Positions 51,695 to 59,217 of a stretch of DNA of 64,000 nucleotides are shown here, in pieces. The position numbers and the translations under genes were made by a program. Position 1 is the stretch's first letter. The number at the start of each line of letters is the position of its first letter. The notes beneath the pieces are model-generated. The model was not told where the DNA came from, searched no databases, and worked only from the letters and a program-made list of their open reading frames with translations. The stretch comes from Streptomyces virginiae. GTDB lineage: Bacteria > Actinomycetota > Actinomycetes > Streptomycetales > Streptomycetaceae. Where the stretch lies: assembly GCF_000720455.1 (NCBI RefSeq), contig NZ_JOAK01000023.1:1-64000 (forward strand). Reading direction: 5' to 3'.

Positions 51695-51751
51695 AAACGG
51701 ACCGCCAGTCCGCTTGATCCCGAGCGTACGAACCGCCGGTCCGTTTAGCAA
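51695..51751 (-). promoter_or_regulatory. Promoter with two TetR-type operators for the SnoaL/NmrA/TetR operon
   Basis: On the minus strand TTGCTA (51751-51746) and TACGCT (51728-51723) are spaced by exactly 17 bases. The spacer holds AAACGGACCGGCGGTTCG, and a second copy, AAACGGACCGCCAGTCCGCT, lies in the opposite orientation at 51695-51714, just downstream of the -10. A repressor at both would block transcription. Confidence 0.65.
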
Positions 51752-51816
51752 GCCGTGCCCGGCCCGGCGCCCGCGTGGCGCCCACTGCGTCGCGGACGCA
51801 GGCAGGGCGAAAACGG

Positions 51817-51858
51817 CGAAGCCGCAGCCGGCCCGCGGGAGGGTCGGCTACGGCTTCG
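51817..51858 (-). terminator. Long hairpin after the small secreted protein gene
   Basis: CGAAGCCGCAGCCG (51817-51830) pairs with CGGCTACGGCTTCG (51845-51858) over 14 positions with one mismatch. It lies about 27 bases downstream of the stop at 51885. Confidence 0.55.
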
Positions 51859-51880
51859 GCTACTGCTTCGGCTACGGCGT
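51845..51880. repeat. Three 12-base tandem repeats
   Basis: CGGCTACGGCTT, CGGCTACTGCTT and CGGCTACGGCGT follow one another just past the stop at 51885; the first forms one arm of the hairpin. Confidence 0.7.
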
Positions 51881-51884
51881 GGGG

Positions 51885-52250
51885 TCAGGAAGTCCGCTTC
51901 AGCGTCCAGGTGTTGGGGTTGAAGCTGGGGACGGCGGAGTAGCGACAGCCACTCGAGTAGTAGGTGCTGGTGATGGTCCAGCCGGCGGGCGGCCACGTGG
52001 ACGCGCAGGCGTTGACCTGCGTGCCCACGGGGTAGCCTCTGAGGTCCTTGATCTGCTTCATGTTGGGCGTGAAGCCGGAGCCGCACCCGGCGCTGTTCCA
52101 CCACTGGACGTCGACCCAGCCGTCCGGGGTGAGCGCGCTGGCGCACATGTTGACCGTGTCACCGGGCGCCGCCGAGGCGGGGCTCGCGGTGACGGCCAGG
52201 GCGGTGACGGCCATGGTGGCCAGTGTGACGGCGAAACGGGTGCGGATCAC
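51885..52250 (-). CDS. Small secreted hypothetical protein
   Basis: This 121-residue protein has a signal peptide ending near TASPASAAPG (about 22-31). The mature part of about 90 residues contains four cysteines and many aromatic residues (DVQWWNSAGCGSGFTPNMKQ, ACASTWPPAGWTITSTYY), suggesting a compact disulfide-bonded extracellular domain. No family is recognised. GGAGGAAAC precedes the GTG start. Confidence 0.75.
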   Translation of the reverse strand: MIRTRFAVTLATMAVTALAVTASPASAAPGDTVNMCASALTPDGWVDVQWWNSAGCGSGFTPNMKQIKDLRGYPVGTQVNACASTWPPAGWTITSTYYSSGCRYSAVPSFNPNTWTLKRTS

Positions 52251-52397
52251 GAGAGGTTTCCTCCTCGGCGCACTGGGGTCGCCGCCGACCGTCGGCGGGC
52301 CGCGCCAGGCGCCGCACCATTGCTATCCGACCGGCCCAAACTCCGGAAAGTCACCTTTTGGGCATAACCCTGCGATCGTTTAGAGCCGCGGCGTCGT

Positions 52398-53210
52398 TCA
52401 CCCGATCGGCTGCCGGGCCTCGGCGCGCACCTTGAGGGTGGCCTCGGCGAACGGGGCGAGGTCGACGGAAGCGGGCTTCTGCTGGGTCGTCTCCGGGGTG
52501 ACGAATCCGACCGAGGCGCCGGTGTTCTCGTCCGCCCAGGCGCAGATCGGCAGGGAGCCCTCGGCCCCGCCCTGCTGCACGGTCAGCACCTGGCAGGAGA
52601 CGGTGATGTCGGATCCGAGGGGGGTGATGTCCCTCGCGGGGACCGCCACCTTCGCGCCCTCCGCGTCCTCGGCTCCGTCGAGCATCTTCCTGCGAGCGCT
52701 CGCGGGATCCTTGAACCGGCCGTACATGCCCGAGATGACGAGTGCGCCCGTTCCCTGCGGGGACTTGGCCGTGTACTGGCCGACGGCCGGCTTCGGGTCG
52801 CGGACCTTGGAGTCGTAGGTGCCCTTCAGGGCCTCCTGACCCGCGGTGGCCGAAAGGTCCTGGTCCAGCTGGTACTTGCCGTCCAGGAGGGTCTTGGGAA
52901 CGGTGAGGCGGTGGGTGGCCTCGGGGAAGCCGCCGGTGGCTCCGGTCAGCAGCTTCACTCCGAACCCGAGGACGCCGAGCGCCACCAGCGAGGCCGCCAC
53001 GATCCCGATCACCATGCCCGTCCGGTTCTTGCGCTGCGGCGGGCCCATCGGAGGCTGCCCCCACGCGCCTTGGCCGGGGTGCGGCTGCGGCGGGTACGGC
53101 TGACCCGGGTAGGGCCGGCCCGGGTGGGGCTGCGCCGGGTAGGGCTGCTGGTGCGGGGGGTGCGGGGGCCCGTAGGGACCGGGGTGCTGCTGGGGCGGGG
53201 GCGTACTCAT
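52398..53210 (-). CDS. Membrane-anchored protein with Pro-rich cytoplasmic tail
   Basis: This 270-residue protein has an N-terminal 60 residues rich in Pro, Gln, Tyr and Gly, then one transmembrane helix (MVIGIVAASLVALGVLGFGV, about 66-85) and an extracellular domain of about 180 residues (from FPEATHRLTVPKTLLDGKYQ) with a probable disulfide (TVSCQVLTVQQ and LPICAWAD). The layout is common among streptomycete surface proteins of unknown function. TAGCGT at 53217-53222 lies six bases before the ATG (leaderless). Confidence 0.78.
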   Translation of the reverse strand: MSTPPPQQHPGPYGPPHPPHQQPYPAQPHPGRPYPGQPYPPQPHPGQGAWGQPPMGPPQRKNRTGMVIGIVAASLVALGVLGFGVKLLTGATGGFPEATHRLTVPKTLLDGKYQLDQDLSATAGQEALKGTYDSKVRDPKPAVGQYTAKSPQGTGALVISGMYGRFKDPASARRKMLDGAEDAEGAKVAVPARDITPLGSDITVSCQVLTVQQGGAEGSLPICAWADENTGASVGFVTPETTQQKPASVDLAPFAEATLKVRAEARQPIG

Positions 53211-53216
53211 GCCCGA

Positions 53217-53222
53217 ACGCTA
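53217..53222 (-). promoter_or_regulatory. Putative -10 box TAGCGT for the gene starting at 53210
   Basis: The same hexamer and six-base spacing as at 1618-1623: TAGCGT, six bases, ATG, with no ribosome binding site. Confidence 0.45.
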
Positions 53223-53323
53223 CGTCAGCCCGGCGTGCGGGAATCGACGAGGGGCACTGGGGGCTCCGGGTCCGCGTGGGTTCCGACGGGCCTCCGCCCC
53301 GCTCCCCCGCCACCCCGAACTCG

Positions 53324-53851
53324 TCAGGCGGCGCGGCAGAGTTCCGCGGGGCCCGCCGGGGCCGAGGCGCGGACCACGGTCGCGGGCAGGGTGCGGGCGC
53401 CACGAAGGGTACCCGCGGCCTGCGAGCGGTTCCGCGCGAACACGAAGAGGCGGAGCACCGCGAATCGTGCGACTCCGGCGAGTGCGGAGGCCGACAGGTA
53501 GACGACCTGCTCCAGCATCGGATCGGGCGCCGGCACCAGCCGCTGCAGGGTCAGCATCGCCACACACGTCACCGCGTACGCCGCCACCGCGGACCCGGCC
53601 GACTGCGCGTGCTGGCGCCGGCTCGCGCGCTCGCCCGCGCCGAAGGTGAAGCGGGCGTGGAGCTCGGTGGCGAGCAGCGTGGAGACCACGGTGATCAGGG
53701 CGTTGGCCAGGACCCAGGGGATCCAGGAGGCGAGGGCCCCCACGGCGAAGCTGGAGGCGAGCCCGACTCCGCCGCCGCAGAGTACGAAGCGGGCGAAGGC
53801 GGTGACGGCACCGGGCTGTGTCGCCTGCTGCCCGTTCTGCACGGTCTCCAT
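53324..53851 (-). CDS. GtrA family membrane protein
   Basis: This 175-residue protein has four transmembrane segments in the GtrA pattern: FARFVLCGGGVGLASSFAVG at the first, VLANALITVVSTLLATELHA then RFTF at the second-third junction. A final part ends in LAGVARFAVLRLFVFARNR. GtrA proteins flip or assist lipid-linked sugars at the membrane. ATG 53851 has GAAGGGGTGG upstream. The upstream region contains a cluster of ATGGC/GCCAT half sites (53928-53964). Confidence 0.85.
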   Translation of the reverse strand: METVQNGQQATQPGAVTAFARFVLCGGGVGLASSFAVGALASWIPWVLANALITVVSTLLATELHARFTFGAGERASRRQHAQSAGSAVAAYAVTCVAMLTLQRLVPAPDPMLEQVVYLSASALAGVARFAVLRLFVFARNRSQAAGTLRGARTLPATVVRASAPAGPAELCRAA

Positions 53852-53927
53852 GATCCCCACCCCTTCGACGGCCCACCCGCGAACGCGCCCGCCGACCTCT
53901 ACGGCCCATGGGCGCGCCACCCATGAC

Positions 53928-53964
53928 GCCATCATGGCGCATCAATGGCACCACGTCGAGCCAT
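53928..53964. promoter_or_regulatory. Cluster of GCCAT/ATGGC half sites upstream of gtrA-like gene
   Basis: GCCAT-C-ATGGC (53928-53938) is an 11-base palindrome. It is followed by ATGGC at 53945-53949 and GCCAT at 53960-53964, a second inverted pair. Four copies in 37 bases suggest a regulator binding region. Confidence 0.4.
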
Positions 53965-54060
53965 AATTGACGCCACGCCTGCGTGCATTCCATGAACGCG
54001 CAGTTCAGAAGCGGTGCCAACCCGGGCAAGTTCCTTGCGAAACCGTCCGGTGAGGGGCCG

Positions 54061-55539
54061 TCACCCCTCGTCCTCCACCAGGCTGAAGAGGACCCGCTTG
54101 TTCTTCTCGGGGAAGGCGGGGTCGGCCCGTCGGAGCTCGACCCGGACGCTGCTGCCGAGTTCGAGGTCGGCGGTGGTGGAGGTGACGCTGCCCAGGACGG
54201 CGGGCTCGGCCAGCTGTACCTGCCCCTCCCGCGGGTTCGGCCGGGACTCTTCCGCGTCGGTGTCGATGACCACGGCGTCGAAGGTGGCTCCCACCCGGTC
54301 CATGAGCAGCGCCGCCTCCACCAGGTCCACGGACTGCCGGTCCGCCGCACTCCCCTTCGCCTTCGCCATCGTGTCCGGCAGCTCGTCCAGGGCCGCGAGC
54401 ACCCACTCCGGCGCGTCCCGGTCCGCGGTGGCTGCCACACACATTTCGCCTGCGTACCGGTCGACCAGGCGCCTCAGCGGCGCCGTGCAGTGCGTGTACG
54501 GTGCCGCGATCGCCGCGTGGACCGTCTGCGCGGGGATGCTGTCGTGGTCGCGGAAGGACCGGTAGACCGATTTCAGCAACAGGGCGCCGGCCGCCTCGTG
54601 GAGGAAGGCCGCGTGCCGGTGCTCGTGCGGATTCAGCGAGCGGATCAGCTCCGCGTACGACACGTGGTGCGGCCAGTCGATCCCGAGGCCCTGCGCGATC
54701 CGGCGCAGGCGCGTGACCTCATGCGTCGGGGCCCGCTCCTGGGTCCGCAGGATGCCGGGACCGCCGGCCAGCATCATCGTGGCCGCGGCCATGCCGGTCA
54801 TGAGGGAGATCTGCTCGTTCCAGCCGTCCACGGGCAGCGCCGCCCGGTAGCTCAGCCGGAACGATCCCTCCTCCAACGTGACCTCCTGGTCCGGGAGGCT
54901 GAGCGAGATGCCGCCGCGCTCCGCCTCCACGGCCTCGCGCAGGACGCCGATGTCGCGCAGCAGGGCGACGGACTCCTCGGCCGTGCCGGAGTCGATGGCC
55001 TGCTGGACGCCCGCGTAGTCGAGCTTGGCCCTGCTGCGGACCAGGGCACGGCTCACGGACGACCTCGTCACTTCGCCGTAGGCGTCGAGGTCGTGCTCCC
55101 ACAGCAGGGCGGGGACCTTCTGGTTCGGCAGCAGGCTGGCCGCGCCCTCGGAGAGGACGGGCGGGTGCAGCGGCACCTTGCCGTCGGGGAAGTACAGCGT
55201 CACGATCCGCTGGTGCGCCTCGGCGTCCAGCACGTCGCCGGCGGTGACGAAGGCGGCCACGTCGGCGATGGCGTAGTACACCCGGAACCCGCCCCCGGGC
55301 CGCCGCTCCAGGTACATGGCCTGGTCGAGGTCCTTGGAACCGGGCGGGTCGATCGTGAAGAACGGCAGGTCGGTGGCGTCCTTGTCGGGCAGCCGGGGCG
55401 AGCGGGCGGCCGCCTCGGCCGCCGCGAGCACGGGATCGGGGAAGACCGAGGCGGCCTGGAGATCGGTCCGGAGCTTCTTCAGCGCGGTGGCCAGCGCGGC
55501 CTTGGCCGCTTCGGACATGCGCATCGGGCGGCGTGGCAT
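54061..55539 (-). CDS. RNB domain ribonuclease (RNase II/R-like, short form)
   Basis: This 492-residue 3-prime-to-5-prime exoribonuclease has the RNB catalytic block FFTIDPPGSKDLDQAMYLER (about 60-79), whose aspartates bind Mg. It continues with YFPDGKVPLHPPVLSEGAAS and AIAAPYTHCTAPLRRLVDRY. It is shorter than RNase II/R: there are no N-terminal cold-shock domains, and only a short beta-rich tail (SVRVELRRADPAFPEKNKRV) replaces the S1 domain. The form is common in actinobacteria. TACGCT at 55546-55551 lies six bases before the ATG (leaderless). Confidence 0.91.
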   Translation of the reverse strand: MPRRPMRMSEAAKAALATALKKLRTDLQAASVFPDPVLAAAEAAARSPRLPDKDATDLPFFTIDPPGSKDLDQAMYLERRPGGGFRVYYAIADVAAFVTAGDVLDAEAHQRIVTLYFPDGKVPLHPPVLSEGAASLLPNQKVPALLWEHDLDAYGEVTRSSVSRALVRSRAKLDYAGVQQAIDSGTAEESVALLRDIGVLREAVEAERGGISLSLPDQEVTLEEGSFRLSYRAALPVDGWNEQISLMTGMAAATMMLAGGPGILRTQERAPTHEVTRLRRIAQGLGIDWPHHVSYAELIRSLNPHEHRHAAFLHEAAGALLLKSVYRSFRDHDSIPAQTVHAAIAAPYTHCTAPLRRLVDRYAGEMCVAATADRDAPEWVLAALDELPDTMAKAKGSAADRQSVDLVEAALLMDRVGATFDAVVIDTDAEESRPNPREGQVQLAEPAVLGSVTSTTADLELGSSVRVELRRADPAFPEKNKRVLFSLVEDEG

Positions 55540-55545
55540 GCCCCG

Positions 55546-55551
55546 AGCGTA
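55546..55551 (-). promoter_or_regulatory. Putative -10 box TACGCT for the RNB gene
   Basis: TACGCT, six bases, then the ATG at 55539, without a ribosome binding site. Confidence 0.45.
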
Positions 55552-55657
55552 GGGCGGCGGGCGCACCCCGGCACGGCGGGCGACCCGTCCGGGTGGGCCG
55601 GGCCGGGCGCGCCGCCGCCGGGCGCCGCGGGGCGGCGCGCCCGGGCCGTGGTCGAGG

Positions 55658-55900
55658 TCAGGCACCCACGCCGAGGACGGTACGGATCAGTGTGCGCTGG
55701 GCGTCTGACAGGCAGGGGTCCTGGAGGTCGAGCACCTCGTCGTCGACGGTGATGCGGTAGCGGTAGCCGTCCGCGACGGGTGTGACGGCCCGCTTGGCGA
55801 GCTCCTCCAGGTCCGCGGCGTCCGTGCGGCCGGAGGTGTCGAGGGCGCTGAGCTTATCCCGGCCGGCGAAGCCTCCGGAGCGGGTGACCGTTATCAGCAT
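55658..55900 (-). CDS. Emfourin-type protealysin inhibitor-like protein
   Basis: This 80-residue protein begins MLITVTRSGGFAGRDKLSAL and contains YRYRITVDDEVLDLQDPCLS, the pattern of emfourin, a small inhibitor of M4 (protealysin/thermolysin-like) metallopeptidases. These genes usually sit beside the peptidase; none is found nearby here. GGAAGGAAC precedes the ATG at 55900. Inhibition of a peptidase encoded elsewhere is inferred. Confidence 0.78.
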   Translation of the reverse strand: MLITVTRSGGFAGRDKLSALDTSGRTDAADLEELAKRAVTPVADGYRYRITVDDEVLDLQDPCLSDAQRTLIRTVLGVGA

Positions 55901-56094
55901 GGCCGTTCCTTCCTGTTCGCTGGTGTGGCACACGGTCTGCGCGTCGCAGCCACTGCCGCGCATGCCCCGAACCGCGGCCCGCTGTCACCCGGCAGGGCCC
56001 GTTGCCCACGAACGTCCGGAAACCGCCGCTGCCTCCGGGGCCGGGACGGCAGGCCGCTCAGGATCTCCGGCGCCGGCCCGCTCGACCGCCTCGG

Positions 56095-56931
56095 TCAGGA
56101 GGGTTCGGTCCTGGTGGACGGCTCCCCGTCGGCTCGGCTCGCCGCGGCCGAACGCTCGACGCGGATGAGCCAGTCCGCGAGGAGGGCGCGCAGGAGTTCC
56201 GGCTGTTCGTGCGGCAGGGCGTGTCCCGCGTCGTCGACCACGGCGAGCGAGGCGTGCGGGTAGTGGTGGACCAGGTCGACGGCGGCGGCGTAGCCGACCG
56301 TCGAGTCCAGCCGCCCGGCGACGACCAGTATCGGGCCCGGGTACGCGCGCTCGTGGCCGGGTGTCAGCGCCCAGCGTTCGCCGATGCGTTCGAGTGCCGC
56401 CTCGTCGACGAGCGCCGCGGCCGGCTCCACGTGGCGTCGGTACCGTTCGAGCATGTCCGGCGTCTGGATCACGAAGTAGCTCCGGAAGACCTCGTCGCCG
56501 ATCTCGCCCGAGCCGGCGACCACCCGGTGGTCCGGGACCTCCCGCACGCGGGGCAGCAACGGGCACACGAGCGCCAGGCCGGCGACACGCTCCGGCCGCC
56601 GGGCGGCCATCGCCTGCGCGAAGTACGCGCCGGCCGAGTGGCCGACGAGGAGGTACTCGGCGTCCGGGGCCCCGGCCGTGACCTCGTCGGCGAAGCGGAG
56701 CAGCGTGTCGACGACGTCGTCGGCGCTGCGCAGTGTCGCGGGGGCGGCCGTCCGCCCCATTCCGGGGAGGTCGGGGTAGACGCGCCGCAGCCCGGCGACA
56801 CCGTCGAGGGCCGGCTCGAAGCAGGCTTCGGCCTCCCGGTGGTCGACACCGGCGCCGTGGAGCACCAGCACGGGCCGGCCGGTCCCGTGCTCCACGCAGT
56901 GGACCACCACCTGACCCGCTCGGATCTCCAT
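56095..56931 (-). CDS. Alpha/beta hydrolase
   Basis: This 278-residue hydrolase has the oxyanion-hole HGAGVDH (about 25-31), the nucleophile elbow LLVGHSAGAYFAQAMAARRP (Ser near 100), a late catalytic Asp candidate in VVAGRLDSTVGYAAA and the His in VVDDAGHALPHEQPEL. Substrate unknown. The ATG at 56931 is preceded at once by GAGGGG and by TAGCAT (56938-56943), so either a very short leader or a leaderless mRNA is possible. Divergent from the DUF4232 lipoprotein gene. Confidence 0.88.
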   Translation of the reverse strand: MEIRAGQVVVHCVEHGTGRPVLVLHGAGVDHREAEACFEPALDGVAGLRRVYPDLPGMGRTAAPATLRSADDVVDTLLRFADEVTAGAPDAEYLLVGHSAGAYFAQAMAARRPERVAGLALVCPLLPRVREVPDHRVVAGSGEIGDEVFRSYFVIQTPDMLERYRRHVEPAAALVDEAALERIGERWALTPGHERAYPGPILVVAGRLDSTVGYAAAVDLVHHYPHASLAVVDDAGHALPHEQPELLRALLADWLIRVERSAAASRADGEPSTRTEPS

Positions 56932-56937
56932 CCCCTC

Positions 56938-56943
56938 ATGCTA
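56938..56943 (-). promoter_or_regulatory. Putative -10 box TAGCAT for the hydrolase gene
   Basis: TAGCAT on the minus strand ends six bases before the ATG at 56931, the same spacing as the other leaderless candidates. Confidence 0.4.
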
Positions 56944-56987
56944 GCCACGCGGGACCGCGCGTCCCGAGAACGGACGGGTCGTGGCCA

Positions 56988-57107
56988 CTTGAACGGAATG
57001 GTGTCCTTCACGTCCTGAGTCCGTAACGGTCCCCCGGGGGTGCGGATTTCGGCCACTCCGCAGGGCAGAACCGAGGCGTCGATCGCACCGTTCAAGCCAT
57101 GTGAAGG
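56988..57107. other. Interleaved inverted repeats in the hydrolase/DUF4232 intergenic region
   Basis: CTTGAACGG (56988-56996) is complementary to CCGTTCAAG (57088-57096), and CCTTCAC (57005-57011) is complementary to GTGAAGG (57101-57107). The order A-B-A'-B' could be two long-range operator pairs or a pseudoknot-capable leader of the lipoprotein mRNA. It may also be chance. Confidence 0.3.
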
Positions 57108-57122
57108 CATACGGGGGCCACC

Positions 57123-57846
57123 ATGCGCACTGTCCGCAAGAGCTGGAAGACCTACACCCTCGGGGCCGCGGCCGTCGCCGCGCTCCTTTCGTCCGCGGCA
57201 TGTGACTCCGACGGCGGCGCGGCCCGGGGCAAGAACCCCACCACGTCCGGCGCCCCCGCTCCGACCGCCGCGGCCTCCCCGTCCGGCGCCGCCTCCCCGT
57301 CCGGCCCCCCGAGCCCGTCCGGCACCACGGCCCGGCCCGGTGGCGACGGGGGCGCCGCCGGCCCCTCGCAGAGCGCGGGTGGCGGCGACGGCACCGTCGT
57401 CGCCTGCAACGACAACGACCTGTCGATCGACACGTCGGGATGGCGGCAGGACTCGGGCCGGCACCTCCTCATCACGGCCACCAACCTCACGGACAAGGCC
57501 TGCACCCTCTACCACCACCCGTACGTCCGCTTCGGCACGGACATCGGTGATCCGGTCGCCCCCACGGACTCCAAGCCGCGGGCCGTCGCCACGATCGGGC
57601 CGAGGGGAGAAGGCGTACGCGGGTGTGTTCGTCTTCCGGGCCGGCCAGCAGACGAGGACCGTCACCTCGTTCTCCCTCGGCTACCAGGACCGCGCCCCCG
57701 ACAGCAACCGGGAGGCGGCGCCGCTCGACATCAGACTGTCGGAGGAGGTCGGAACCCTCACCGTCGGCCCCAACCCCCGGGTCACGTACTGGAACACCGA
57801 TCTGCGCGCCGTCGAGGACTTCCTCTTCAGGTCCGGCAACAGCTAG
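57123..57846 (+). pseudogene. DUF4232 lipoprotein gene with a one-base frameshift
   Basis: From ATG 57123 the frame encodes a lipoprotein signal (AALLSSAACDSD, Cys 27), a Pro/Ser/Gly-rich linker and the first half of a DUF4232 domain (VACNDNDLSIDTSGWRQDSG, then LTDKACTLYHHPYVRFG). At about 57603 the reading moves to another frame: GEKAYAGVFVFRAGQQTRTV onward to DLRAVEDFLFRSGNS. Removing the A at 57603 would read ATIGPGEKAYAG and give about 240 residues. The family is secreted or surface-bound and of unknown role. Confidence 0.72.
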
Positions 57847-57996
57847 GGGGTGTCTTGCCCACGGTCCTCCCAGAACGTCTGATTTTCGATCTCCGACGGG
57901 GAACACCGCGTGCCGTTGCGGCAGTTCAAAGGGTGGAACCGGGGGCGGGCCCGCACGACCCGTCCCCGACCGGCACACCATGGGCAAGGAGAAGCC

Positions 57997-59118
57997 GTGC
58001 GCATACTCTTCACCGGTCCGGCCTCGGCCGGGCACCTCTTTCCGATGATCCCGACGGCGCAGGCCTTACGCGCGGCCGGTCACGACGTGCTGTTCGCCGG
58101 CTCGCAGCCGCTGCACCAGCTGCGCGAGGCTGGTTTCCCGCTCGTCGAGATAGGCGACGGCCGCAGCATCCGGGACGTCTTCGAACAGTCCACCGGCGAG
58201 GAGGTGCGCTACGTCGCGCCGGACATGACCCCTGACGAGATCCTCGACCGGGCGGCCCGCGGCTTCGCGCTCATCTCCCGTTCCACCGTGGACGGCCTGC
58301 TCGAAGCCGCCGAGAGCTGGCGCGCCGACCTGCTGGTCTACGACTCCTTCCAGGCCTCGGCCCCGCTGGTCGCGGCCAAGCTCAAGATCCCGTCGGTGAT
58401 CCAGAACTTCGGCGTCACCTCCGGGCACGACATGGTCGGCCGGCTCGCCGCCAACTTCACCGAGGCGTACGAGACGTACGGAGTGGCGGGCCCCGCCGAG
58501 GCCACCGCGCTGAACATCGTCCCCGCCTCCCTCGGCGGCGACCCGGGCGGCCTGCGGATGCGCTACCTCCCGTACAACGGCGGCGGCACCGTCCCCCTCG
58601 AACTGCTCCGCCGCGGTACCCGCCCGCGCGTGGCCGTCACCCTGGGCACGGTGCTCACCGAGCTGGACGGCGTCCGCGCCATCGTCCGCCTGATCGAGGC
58701 GGCGGCGTCGGTGGACGCCGAGTTCCTGCTCGCCGTCGGCGACACCGACCTCGCGCCGCTGGGCACCCTCCCGGACAACGTCCGCCCGCTGCCGTGGGTT
58801 CCGCTGGCCGAGCTGCTGACCGCCTCCGACGGGCTGATCCACCACGGCGGCTCCGGAACCCTGCTCACCGCCCTCCAGGCCGGCCTGCCCCAGCTCCTGC
58901 TCCCCCAGGGCGCCGACCACTTCACCAACGCCGACGCCCTCACCGCGACGGGCGCCGCCCTGCGCTCCGCCTCCGACGAGGTGGACGCCGCGCTCCTGAC
59001 GCGCCTCACCGCCGACCCGGTCCTGCGCGACGCCGCCGAACGCCTCCGCGCGGAGAACGCAGCTCTGCCGAGTCCCGCCGAGACGGTCCCCGCCCTGGAG
59101 GCCCTGGCCGCCGCCTGA
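57997..59118 (+). CDS. Glycosyltransferase, GT1/GT28-like
   Basis: This 373-residue GT-B-fold enzyme resembles macrolide/antibiotic glycosyltransferases: MRILFTGPASAGHLFPMIPT at the N-terminus and the nucleotide-sugar-binding LIHHGGSGTLLTALQAGLPQ (about 287-306) with LPQGADHFTNADAL after it. It would attach an activated sugar to a small molecule. No sugar-nucleotide, polyketide or peptide synthase genes adjoin it, so it is an orphan. AAGGAG lies before the GTG start. It ends at the hairpin at 59145. Confidence 0.87.
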   Translation: MRILFTGPASAGHLFPMIPTAQALRAAGHDVLFAGSQPLHQLREAGFPLVEIGDGRSIRDVFEQSTGEEVRYVAPDMTPDEILDRAARGFALISRSTVDGLLEAAESWRADLLVYDSFQASAPLVAAKLKIPSVIQNFGVTSGHDMVGRLAANFTEAYETYGVAGPAEATALNIVPASLGGDPGGLRMRYLPYNGGGTVPLELLRRGTRPRVAVTLGTVLTELDGVRAIVRLIEAAASVDAEFLLAVGDTDLAPLGTLPDNVRPLPWVPLAELLTASDGLIHHGGSGTLLTALQAGLPQLLLPQGADHFTNADALTATGAALRSASDEVDAALLTRLTADPVLRDAAERLRAENAALPSPAETVPALEALAAA

Positions 59119-59144
59119 GTCCCCTCCGTACGATCGCCGGGCCC

Positions 59145-59181
59145 GCGCAGCCCGGACGGGGAACCCCTGTCCGGGCTGCGC
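59145..59181. terminator. Strong bidirectional hairpin between convergent genes
   Basis: GCGCAGCCCGGAC (59145-59157) pairs perfectly over 13 bases with GTCCGGGCTGCGC (59169-59181), with an 11-base loop. It lies between the convergent stops at 59118 and 59218. Confidence 0.78.
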
Positions 59182-59217
59182 GGCCGGGACATGGCGGACC
59201 CTACGGACGGGCTGCGC

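Noticed and set aside
57997..59118. Glycosyltransferase as a marker of a natural-product cluster
   Set aside because: No synthase, sugar-nucleotide, resistance or pathway regulator genes accompany it, so a cluster call is not supported.
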